In this document: piece after piece, positions 48,750 to 58,836 of the stretch
Numbering within the stretch: position 1 is the stretch's first letter
Layout: every line of letters starts with the position of its first letter
NCBI RefSeq assembly: GCF_014295035.1
Contig: NZ_CP060404.1
Coordinates: 8,162,501 to 8,226,500 of the forward strand
Direction: 5' to 3'
Length of the DNA stretch: 64,000 nucleotides
DNA from: Streptomyces buecherae
Lineage (GTDB): Bacteria > Actinomycetota > Actinomycetes > Streptomycetales > Streptomycetaceae
The notes under the pieces: generated by a model
Told to the model about the DNA's origin: nothing
Seen by the model: only the letters and a program-made list of their open reading frames with translations
The model's database searches: none
Program-made: the position numbers and the translations under genes

Positions 48750-50401
48750 ACGCCGACGTGCCGGCCGTTGCCGAAGTGAGGGACCTGCGGATCGAGGTGG
48801 CGGGCCGGACCCTGGTGGACGGCGTGAGCCTGCGCGCCCGGCCCGGCCGGGTGACCGCGCTGGTCGGCGCCTCCGGCAGCGGCAAGACCACCACCGGCCT
48901 GGCCCTGCTCGGCAGCTATCCGACGGGCGCCGTCGTCAGCGGCGAGGTCCGGGTCGCCGACGGGCTCGCCGGTTACGTGCCCCAGCACCCGGCGGCCGTG
49001 CTCAACCCGGCCCGGCGCGTGGGCGCGCTGCTCACCGACATCGCCCGCCGCCAGGTGCGCGACCTGCCGCGCGGGCAGCGGCGGGCCGCCGCACGCGAGC
49101 GGGTGCTCGGCGCGCTGGCCGCGGCCCACGTCGCCGACGGCCCGGAGACCGTCGGGCGCTACCCGCACCAGCTCTCGGGCGGGCAGCAACAGCGCGTCGT
49201 ACTGGCCCAGGCGCTCCTCCTCGGCGCGCGCGTCATCGTCGCCGACGAGCCCACCACGGGGCAGGACGCGCTGACCAAGCGCCGGGTGGTGGCCGAACTC
49301 GCGGCCGTGGCCCGGCGCGGCATCGCGCTCGTCCTGCTCAGCCACGACCTGGAGGTGGTGCGCGAACTGGCCGACGACATCCTGGTGTTGCGCGCCGGCC
49401 AGATCGTCGAAGAGGGCCCCGCCGACCGCCTCCTGACCGAGCCCCGACATCCGTGGACCCGACAGCTCCTGGCCCCGCCACCGACCCCCGCCCACGACAA
49501 CCCGCGCGCCGCGCCACCCACCGCCCGCGCGGGCACGGACGACGCGGGGCCGCACCGCGCGACCCCGCCCGCTGCCGAGGGCCTGGTCGTACGGGACCTC
49601 ACCGCACGGCACCGCGCCGGCGGACGCCGGGGCGGTGTCGCCGTCGTGCGCGGCGCCGACCTCGCGGTGGCCCCGGGCGAGTCCCTGGCCCTGGTCGGCC
49701 GGTCCGGCAGCGGCAAGACCACGCTGGCCCGCTGCGTGGCCGGGCTGCACCGCGACGTCACGGGCCGGGTGCTGCTGGACGGCGCGACGCTGCCGCCCAG
49801 CCTGCGGGACCGCTCCCGGGCCGAACTGGCCGCCGTGCAGTACGTGTTCCAGGACGCCCGGGCCGCCTTCGACGCGTACCGCCCCGTACTCGACCAGGTG
49901 GCGCGCACCGCCGTACGGCTGCGCGGCGCCACGCCCGGCGCGGCGCGCGGGCAGGCCACGGCGACGCTCGCCGCCACCGGCCTGAGCGAGGAGTTGGCCG
50001 CGCGACGGCCGGAACAGCTTTCCGGCGGGGAGTTGCAGCGCGCGGCGCTGGCCCGGGCCCTGCTCGCCCGGCCACGGGTGCTGCTGTGCGACGAGGTCAC
50101 CTCGGGGCTCGACGCCGTCACCCGGCACGGCATCCTGCGCCTCCTCACCACGCTGCTGCGCGACCGCGCTGACCTGGCGCTGATCCTGATCACGCACGAC
50201 CTGGAGACGGCCGCGCTCGCCCACCGCGTGGCCGTGCTCGACGCGGGCGAGATCGTCGAACAGGGCACGGCCCGCCAGGTCCTCACGGCGCCCCGCCACC
50301 CCTTCACGGCCTCGCTCGTGAGAGCCAGCGAGCCGCAGGCGCCCGGCGCCGGGGCCGAGCCCGGGGGCACTGTCGCCGCGGACCAGCCCGTGCCGCCGTG
50401 A
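48746..50401 (+). CDS. Fused tandem ABC importer ATPase (DppD-DppF / NikD-NikE type)
   Basis: A 551-aa protein with two complete ATPase domains joined by a linker of about 55 residues. Domain 1: Walker A VGASGSGKTT (about residue 41), signature LSGGQQQR, Walker B VIVADEPTTG. Domain 2: VGRSGSGKTT (about 318), LSGGELQR, VLLCDEVTSG. Both C termini carry the oligopeptide-transporter region (HPWTRQLLAP, HPFTASLVRA). It powers the upstream binding protein and permeases. Fusion of the two subunits, separate in Opp, Nik and Cnt, is common in actinobacteria. The GTG overlaps the preceding stop. Confidence 0.92.
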   Translation: MNADVPAVAEVRDLRIEVAGRTLVDGVSLRARPGRVTALVGASGSGKTTTGLALLGSYPTGAVVSGEVRVADGLAGYVPQHPAAVLNPARRVGALLTDIARRQVRDLPRGQRRAAARERVLGALAAAHVADGPETVGRYPHQLSGGQQQRVVLAQALLLGARVIVADEPTTGQDALTKRRVVAELAAVARRGIALVLLSHDLEVVRELADDILVLRAGQIVEEGPADRLLTEPRHPWTRQLLAPPPTPAHDNPRAAPPTARAGTDDAGPHRATPPAAEGLVVRDLTARHRAGGRRGGVAVVRGADLAVAPGESLALVGRSGSGKTTLARCVAGLHRDVTGRVLLDGATLPPSLRDRSRAELAAVQYVFQDARAAFDAYRPVLDQVARTAVRLRGATPGAARGQATATLAATGLSEELAARRPEQLSGGELQRAALARALLARPRVLLCDEVTSGLDAVTRHGILRLLTTLLRDRADLALILITHDLETAALAHRVAVLDAGEIVEQGTARQVLTAPRHPFTASLVRASEPQAPGAGAEPGGTVAADQPVPP

Positions 50402-50445
50402 GGGTGGGCGGGCGCACGGGAAGCGGTCCGGCGGTCCGAGGTGTT

Positions 50446-50467
50446 GACTTAAACAATTGTTGAAGTC
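50446..50467. promoter_or_regulatory. Near-perfect 22-bp palindrome, MarR-type operator candidate
   Basis: GACTTAAACAA and TTGTTGAAGTC are inverted copies at 10 of 11 positions. TTGACT within it can serve as -35 of the downstream ABC exporter promoter. No regulator gene adjoins it. Confidence 0.65.
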
Positions 50468-50528
50468 ATACGTTCATCTCGAACCGCCGGTCAGGCGGTG
50501 CGCCACCCATCGAGGAGAGCCAAGCCCC

Positions 50529-52478
50529 ATGGACATGGAAGTCACCGCCTGGACATCGCTCCACCACGCGATGAACGCCAAGAACGACAAGCGCCCCTTC
50601 TCCAGGGCCGCCCTGCGCCGCATCGCGCGTTTCGCCAGGCCACACCGCCCGCAGATCGTCAGGTTCCTGGTGCTGAGCGTCGTCACCGCCGCGCTCGCGG
50701 TCGCCACGCCGGTCGTCGCCGGCTGGGTGGTCAACGCCATCGTGGACGGCGACGCGGTACGCAAGGTCGTCGGCCTCGCCGCGCTGATCGCCGGCATCGC
50801 GGTGGCCGAGGCCGGCCTCGGCCTCACCCAACGGTGGTTCTCGGCCCGCATCGGCGAGGGCCTCATCCTCGACCTGCGCCGGGCCGTCTACGACCACGTG
50901 CAGCGGCTGCCCGTCGCCTTCTTCACCCGCACCCGCACCGGCGCGCTCGTCAGCCGGCTCAACAACGACGTGATCGGCGCCCAACGCGCCTTCAGCGACA
51001 CCCTCTCGGGCGTGGTGAGCAACGTCGTCACGCTGCTGCTGACGCTCGGCGTGATGCTCAGCCTCTCCTGGCAGATTACCCTGCTGGCGCTGGTCCTGCT
51101 GCCGATCTTCGTGCTGCCGGCCCGCCGGATGGGCGCCCGACTGGCCCGGCTCCAGCGCGAGGCCGCGACCCACAACGCCGCGATGAGCACCCAGATGACC
51201 GAGCGGTTCTCGGCGCCCGGCGCCACGCTGGTCAAGCTGTTCGGCCGCCCGGACGACGAGTCGGCGGAGTTCGCCGCGCGGGCCAGCCGGGTGCGGGACA
51301 TCGGGGTGCGCAGCGCGATGGTCCAGACGGTGTTCATGACCGCCCTGACCATGGTCTCGGCCCTGGCCCTCGCCCTGGTCTACGGGCTCGGCGGCTACTA
51401 CGCGCTGCGCGGCAGCCTGGACGCCGGCGCCGTCGTCGCCCTCGCCCTGCTGCTGACCCGCCTGTACGCCCCGCTGACCGCGCTGGCCAGCGCCCGGGTG
51501 GAGATCATGAGCGCCATGGTCAGCTTCGAGCGGGTCTTCGAGGTGCTCGACCTGGAGCCGCTGATCACCGAGAAGCCGGACGCCCGCACGGTCTCCCCGG
51601 GCCCGGTCTCCGTCGAGTTCGACGCCGTCGACTTCGGCTACCCCTCCGCCGACAAGGTCTCCCTCGCCTCGCTCGAAGAGGTCGCCACGCTCGACACCCG
51701 AGGCGGCGAGCAGGTGCTGCACCAGGTCTCCTTCCGCGCCGAGCCCGGCCAGATGGTCGCCCTGGTCGGCTCCTCCGGCGCGGGCAAGTCCACCATCGCC
51801 CAACTCCTGCCCCGGCTGTACGACGCGGACGCCGGCGCGGTGCGCGTCGACGGCGTCGACGTACGGGACCTGACCGCCGCGTCCGTCCGCGAGACCATCG
51901 GCATGGTCACCCAGGACGGCCACCTCTTCCACGAGTCCATCCGCGCCAACCTGCTCCTCGCCCGCCCCGACGCCACCGACGAGCAGGTGTGGGAGGTGCT
52001 GCGCCGGGCCCGGCTGGACGGGCTGATCGCGGCGCTGCCCGACGGGCTCGACACCATCGTCGGCGAGCGCGGCTACCGGCTCTCCGGCGGCGAGCGGCAA
52101 CGCCTGACCATCGCCCGGCTGCTGTTGGCCAGGCCGCAGGTGGTCATCCTCGACGAGGCCACCGCGCACCTGGACTCCACGTCGGAGGCGGCCGTGCAGG
52201 AGGCCCTGGCCGAGGCGCTGGAGGGCCGGACCGCCGTGGTCATCGCCCACCGGCTGTCCACGGTGCGCGCCGCCGACCTGATCCTCGTCATCGAGGAGGG
52301 CCGGGTCGTCGAGCGGGGCACCCACACCGAACTGCTGGCCCAGCACGGCCGGTACGAGCAGCTCTACCGCACCCAGTTCGCCGACACCGACACCGAAGCC
52401 GTGGCCGTGGCCGCCGACGGACCGACCACGCCGGCGGGCCCCGACGCGGCCGAGCCGCTGGCCACGGCGGCCCCGTGA
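50529..52478 (+). CDS. ABC exporter, fused membrane and ATPase domains
   Basis: A 649-aa half-transporter of the MsbA/LmrA type acting as a dimer. The transmembrane domain spans about residues 40-330 (RFLVLSVVTAALAVATPVVA, FFTRTRTGALVSRLNNDVIG). The ATPase domain has Walker A GSSGAGKSTIAQ near residue 415, signature LSGGERQRL near 520 and Walker B VVILDEATAHLD. ATG 50529 (MDMEVTAWTSLHHAMNA) follows GAGGAGAGC. It starts a new transcription unit with its own palindromic operator 62 bp upstream, so it probably is not part of the metallophore importer. The substrate is unknown. Confidence 0.9.
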   Translation: MDMEVTAWTSLHHAMNAKNDKRPFSRAALRRIARFARPHRPQIVRFLVLSVVTAALAVATPVVAGWVVNAIVDGDAVRKVVGLAALIAGIAVAEAGLGLTQRWFSARIGEGLILDLRRAVYDHVQRLPVAFFTRTRTGALVSRLNNDVIGAQRAFSDTLSGVVSNVVTLLLTLGVMLSLSWQITLLALVLLPIFVLPARRMGARLARLQREAATHNAAMSTQMTERFSAPGATLVKLFGRPDDESAEFAARASRVRDIGVRSAMVQTVFMTALTMVSALALALVYGLGGYYALRGSLDAGAVVALALLLTRLYAPLTALASARVEIMSAMVSFERVFEVLDLEPLITEKPDARTVSPGPVSVEFDAVDFGYPSADKVSLASLEEVATLDTRGGEQVLHQVSFRAEPGQMVALVGSSGAGKSTIAQLLPRLYDADAGAVRVDGVDVRDLTAASVRETIGMVTQDGHLFHESIRANLLLARPDATDEQVWEVLRRARLDGLIAALPDGLDTIVGERGYRLSGGERQRLTIARLLLARPQVVILDEATAHLDSTSEAAVQEALAEALEGRTAVVIAHRLSTVRAADLILVIEEGRVVERGTHTELLAQHGRYEQLYRTQFADTDTEAVAVAADGPTTPAGPDAAEPLATAAP

Positions 52479-52495
52479 GCGCCCGGCCCCGCCCG

Positions 52496-52527
52496 CCGCG
52501 CGGGCCACGGTCGCGTGGCCCGCGCGG
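52496..52527. terminator. Terminator hairpin after the ABC exporter
   Basis: CCGCGCGGGCCACG pairs perfectly with CGTGGCCCGCGCGG around a GTCG loop (14 bp). Confidence 0.85.
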
Positions 52528-52541
52528 TCGGCCCCACGAAG

Positions 52542-52580
52542 CCGGCGCCCTCCCCGTCACCGTGACGCGGAGGGCGCCGG
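52542..52580. terminator. Second, adjacent terminator hairpin
   Basis: CCGGCGCCCTCC pairs with GGAGGGCGCCGG. After one mismatch an inner CGTCA/TGACG continues the stem to a 3-nt loop. With the preceding hairpin it separates convergent genes. Confidence 0.8.
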
Positions 52581-52692
52581 CGCGTTCACGCCCGTACGCT
52601 CCCGGCGGTCCGCCCGCGCGAGGGCCGCACCGCCAGGAACCGTCCCACCAGGAACCGTCTCACCAGGGGTCCTCCCGTCACGGGGCCTCCCG

Positions 52693-53835
52693 TCACAGGC
52701 CCGCCAGTTCGGCCAGCGCCGCGGCCTGCGCCATCTCCTCCGCGCCGTCGGCGACCTCGCCCATCGCCGCGAACCACAGGGCGCTCTCCACCGTCCGCGC
52801 CACCGACCAGGCCAGCAGCCGCCGCGGGTCCTCACCCACCGCGTCCGCGACCAGGGCGTACCGATGGGCCAGCACCGGGGCCGGGTCGTCGCGCTCGAAC
52901 GGCTCGTCCAACTGGGTGAGCAGCGGCCACGGGTCGTAGCCGGGGTCACCGACCATGGGCTTCGGGTCGATCGCCAGCCAGGGCCGGCGCTCGCTGGCCA
53001 GCACGTTGCCGGGGTTGAAGTCGCCGTGCACCACGACCTCGCGGGTCGCGGACCGTGGCAGCGTCCGCAGCAGGTCCACGCCGATGGCCACGAGCCCCGG
53101 GTCGTAGTCGGGCCGCAGCCGCGCCATGCGCTGCTCCACCAGCGTGGCCCACTCCCGGGTGACCGCCGCGAGCCGTTCGAGCCCGGCCGCGGGCGGCGGT
53201 GCGGACCACAGCCCGTTCAGCAGCTCCGCCGCGGCGGCGAGGCGGGCGTCGGGGGAGTGGCGGCCGTCCTCGCCCAGCTCGGTGCCCGGCACGCAGCGCT
53301 CCACCAGCAGCGCGTGCCGCCGCTCGTCGGCGGCCAGCAGGTGTACCGCGCCGTTGCCGCCCCAGGTGCGCAGCCCCGCCGCCTCGCCGGCCGCCTCGCG
53401 GTGCGGCCAGGTCAGCTTGAGCACGGCCGAGCCGCCGTCGGGCAGCGCGGCCGGCGCCACCCACGAGCAGCTTCCGCCGTGGATCGGCGGGCCGAGCCGC
53501 AGCGACCAGCGGTCCCGGAACTCCGCGATGAGCGCCGGCAGCTCCGCGAGCCAGGCCCGTCCGGACGCGGTCCTGGACATCTCGGTGACGACCGGCAGGT
53601 CGGCCGGTACCAGCGCGGACCCCGCGGCGTCGCCGGCACGGCCGCCCCGCGACCGGGCGACGGGGCCCGAAGCCGTGGACGGGGCCGTGGGTTCGGGGGC
53701 CGTGCCGGCGGGGGCGAGCGGGCAGGCGGGCCCGGCGGCCGGCGCCGTGACCGGCGGCACGGCCGGGCCGGCGACCGGGAGGATGGGGCCGAGGGAAGCG
53801 GAGGGTAAGGGAGGCGGTATCGACGCGGGCGACAT
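52693..53835 (-). CDS. APH(6)/hydroxyurea-kinase-family phosphotransferase
   Basis: Kinase of the aminoglycoside/hydroxyurea antibiotic-resistance family (APH_6_hur). The catalytic loop VVVHGDFNPGNVLA (Asp of HGDFNPGN) and the metal motif AIDPKPMVGDPGYDPW are intact, as is the N-lobe GGSCSWVAPAALPDGGSAVLKL. It likely phosphorylates a small hydroxyl-bearing molecule; streptomycin is the classic substrate but cannot be assumed. The family core starts around LVPADLPVVTEM, whereas ATG 53835 adds about 80 Pro/Ala-rich residues, so the real start may lie further in. Confidence 0.85.
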   Translation of the reverse strand: MSPASIPPPLPSASLGPILPVAGPAVPPVTAPAAGPACPLAPAGTAPEPTAPSTASGPVARSRGGRAGDAAGSALVPADLPVVTEMSRTASGRAWLAELPALIAEFRDRWSLRLGPPIHGGSCSWVAPAALPDGGSAVLKLTWPHREAAGEAAGLRTWGGNGAVHLLAADERRHALLVERCVPGTELGEDGRHSPDARLAAAAELLNGLWSAPPPAAGLERLAAVTREWATLVEQRMARLRPDYDPGLVAIGVDLLRTLPRSATREVVVHGDFNPGNVLASERRPWLAIDPKPMVGDPGYDPWPLLTQLDEPFERDDPAPVLAHRYALVADAVGEDPRRLLAWSVARTVESALWFAAMGEVADGAEEMAQAAALAELAGL

Positions 53836-54097
53836 GGGAGCAGGGTAAGCCGGCCCGGGGGAGGAGTTCGCGGGAGTTTTCGGCGGCGACAGCGTCGGCT
53901 TTCGACACGCGCACGAACCGCTCGTCGCCCCGCCCGCTGCCCACCCGGCCCGGCACACGGCTGTGCCTGCCGCGTACGGCCGCTCCCCGGTGACGTGCGT
54001 TTCGCCGCATCAGCGGAGTGCGTGCTCGCGCCTGCGAGGGCTCTCCCCAACGACGCCCATGCCACGGTGATCGGCATGCGGGCGGCGGAGCAGGTTG

Positions 54098-55768
54098 TCA
54101 GGGGTTGTGCTTGCGGTAGTGGTAGATCGACAGGGCGGCTGTTCCTCCGTCGCCTACCGCGGCGGCGATCCGGCGGGTGGCGCCACCGCGCACGTCGCCC
54201 GCGGCGAAGACACCGGGGAGGTTGGTGGCCAGGGGGGCCTGTTCCTTGCCGAGGGTGATGGTCGTGGTCTGCACGTAACCGCCAGCGTCGAGGTAGAGAC
54301 CGAGTTTCTTGTCCCTCAGCCACTCGGTGTTGGGTTTGCCGCCGATGAGCACGAAGGCGGCATCGACGTTGATCGGAGTGCTGCTCGATGTGAGCGTCAG
54401 CTTTTCGAGGTAGGTTCCCCCCTCGTATTTCACGACTTCGGTGTTCTCCCGCATGTCGACCTTGTTCGCGGCCTTGTGTTTTTCCACCAGCTTTTTGATG
54501 TCCTTGAGCATGGGGGCGTTCGCGAAGGTGCCGCGGAGGATCAGGTAGATCTTCGTCGCGCCGCTGGTGGCGAAGATGTCGACCGCGCGCCCGGCGGTGT
54601 CGCCTCCTCCGATGACGGCCACGGTTTTTCCCTTGTAGTCGGGGCCGTCCGCGGGTAGTGCGTCGTAGTAAACGCCCTTGTACCGGAACTTCGCCTCGTT
54701 CTCTCCGCCTTGCTTCGGTGTCTGCATGCCGCAGGCGATGAGTACCGTCTTCGCCTTCACCGTTGTCGAAGTCCCGGCCTTATCCGAGTTCGCTGTCAGG
54801 GTGTACGGCTCGCCGTCGCCGGTGGGCTTGGCCAGCTTGGTGGCGGTATAGGTGTGCAGCCACGCCACCTTGTACTTCTCCGTGTGCTTCAGCCACTCCT
54901 GGGAGAGCTTGTCCGGCCGGATGCCGTCGGGGAAGCCGAGGTAGTTCTCGATCGTGTTGTTCGCGGTGGCGGCCGTGCCGCCGGGGGCGAAGTTCTCCAC
55001 GATCACCGTTGACATGCCGTACAACGCGTGGGCGTTGACGGCCGCGCACATCGCCGCCGGGCCCCCACCGACGACCGCAAGATCATACGTCTTGCCGGGG
55101 ACGTGAGCCGTGTAGTCGAGCAGCGCCTGTGCCAGATCGCTCAGCGTTGGTTTCACCAGCTTCGTGCCTTGTACGCCTTTCTTCGTGGGAACCACCTCGT
55201 ACGCGGTGCCACCTTTGGGATAGACAGCGACGTGATTGAGAAGGAGGAACCGCTTCGCGCGAAAGACCACATCCGTCTTGGGGTCCCCGAACACTTCGGC
55301 CTTTGTCTCGCCGGGTGGGGTCGCGAGGTAGAGAACCTTTTCCGCTTGCTCCCAGAATGGGTCGTCCGAAGGCTCCTGCGGCGAGGTGGACGGAGACCGG
55401 GGAGCTACGACGACTTCCGCTGCCCCTTCCTCGTCGGCAAGGTCACGCAGTGCCCGCTCAGGCTCGTCGGCCAGCAGCAGACGCCCCTGTGCGACCCCTG
55501 CCAGGCTCTCGTCACGCAGCAGCTCCAGCCCCGAGAAGCCCCCGGGAAGTGCTTCTTCGGCGAACAGGACGACCGTTCTCCCCGAGACGTCGGCGAGGTC
55601 GCCCAGCGTCTCGCGGGCCTCCTGCGCGGTCGAGGCCCGTACGACGCGATAGCGGTGGTTGAAGTACTCGCCCAGTTGCGCGGCCAGTTTCTCGCCCCGT
55701 GGTAGGTCGGACAGCGCCAACACGATGACGTCGCGCTCATCGGTGGTCGTGAAGGGGTCCCTCGCCAT
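54098..55768 (-). CDS. Receiver-like domain fused to thioredoxin-reductase-like flavoprotein
   Basis: A 556-aa protein. Residues about 12-110 resemble a response-regulator receiver (VIVLALSDLPRGEKLAAQLG), but the usual phospho-Asp strand reads VLFAEEALPGGFSGLELL. Residues about 225-556 form a two-dinucleotide-binding flavoprotein: FAD motif LAVVGGGPAAMCAAVNAHAL, NADPH motif VAVIGGGDTAGRAVDIF and FAD-closing VFAAGDVRGGATRRIAAAVG. The CxxC redox pair of true thioredoxin reductases is absent. Codon use is Lys-rich and less GC-biased than neighbours (54421-54480 is 33/60 G+C), suggesting foreign origin. Function unknown; an electron-transfer or sensing role is possible. Confidence 0.82.
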   Translation of the reverse strand: MARDPFTTTDERDVIVLALSDLPRGEKLAAQLGEYFNHRYRVVRASTAQEARETLGDLADVSGRTVVLFAEEALPGGFSGLELLRDESLAGVAQGRLLLADEPERALRDLADEEGAAEVVVAPRSPSTSPQEPSDDPFWEQAEKVLYLATPPGETKAEVFGDPKTDVVFRAKRFLLLNHVAVYPKGGTAYEVVPTKKGVQGTKLVKPTLSDLAQALLDYTAHVPGKTYDLAVVGGGPAAMCAAVNAHALYGMSTVIVENFAPGGTAATANNTIENYLGFPDGIRPDKLSQEWLKHTEKYKVAWLHTYTATKLAKPTGDGEPYTLTANSDKAGTSTTVKAKTVLIACGMQTPKQGGENEAKFRYKGVYYDALPADGPDYKGKTVAVIGGGDTAGRAVDIFATSGATKIYLILRGTFANAPMLKDIKKLVEKHKAANKVDMRENTEVVKYEGGTYLEKLTLTSSSTPINVDAAFVLIGGKPNTEWLRDKKLGLYLDAGGYVQTTTITLGKEQAPLATNLPGVFAAGDVRGGATRRIAAAVGDGGTAALSIYHYRKHNP

Positions 55769-56070
55769 GCCGCCACGTTCCCTTTGTCATGTCTTCCACG
55801 GTGTGCGCCTTCCCACCACCGATGCTCGGCCGCGGCCTGCGTCACGGCGAGCCAACCCGAGCCGTGTGAGTGACCGAGGCCCGTGCCGGCCTTCCTCTCC
55901 GCCGTGGTCACGACGGGCCGCACGGTCGTCGCCCGGATCGATCCGCGAGCGGTGCCTCGACCCCGTTGGCCGGGCGGTCTCCGGCCCCGCCCCGCCCGGC
56001 GCCCACGCCCGGCGCACCGGGTGGGGTGGCCCGGCGTGGCGACGGGCGGGGCGGGGCTGATCATGGAGGG
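55769..56070. other. Intergenic region between divergent genes
   Basis: About 300 bp between the flavoprotein start and the uvrA-like start. It must hold both promoters, but I see no clear hexamers or palindromes. Confidence 0.5.
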
Positions 56071-58575
<2,505 letters not shown>

Positions 58576-58579
58576 CCCC

Positions 58580-58597
58580 GCGCCGGGCCCCCGGCGC
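58580..58597 (+). terminator. Short hairpin after the uvrA-like gene
   Basis: GCGCCGG pairs with CCGGCGC around a GCCC loop, five bases after the stop. Confidence 0.45.
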
Positions 58598-58836
58598 CCC
58601 CTCCGTACGGCGCTGGCGGCCCGTCAGCGTTCGATGGGCCAGCGCCCACGGCGCCGCCCGGCCGCCCAGCGCGGCGTGAACGCCCGTCACCAGGCGCGCG
58701 CCGACCGCTCCGTGCCCGCCTCATCCACGGCGACGGACGGATCGACCCTCCGTCACGCGGTGTCGGTATGAGAGGAAGGGAGATGAAGTGACCCAACAAA
58801 ATGAGCCATGTGGCGCGTTATAGCATGATGTCCGTT

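Noticed and set aside
37988..50401. Staphylopine-type (opine) or EDDS-type metallophore pathway
   Set aside because: No opine dehydrogenase, nicotianamine-synthase-like enzyme, SbnB-like dehydrogenase or argininosuccinate-lyase-like gene is present, so neither known pathway can be assigned.
50529..52478. ABC exporter as part of the metallophore operon
   Set aside because: It has its own promoter-operator 62 bp upstream, a 127-bp gap from the importer ATPase and a terminator pair behind it.
54098..55768. Housekeeping thioredoxin reductase (trxB)
   Set aside because: It is about 240 residues too long, lacks the CxxC redox site and has no thioredoxin gene beside it.
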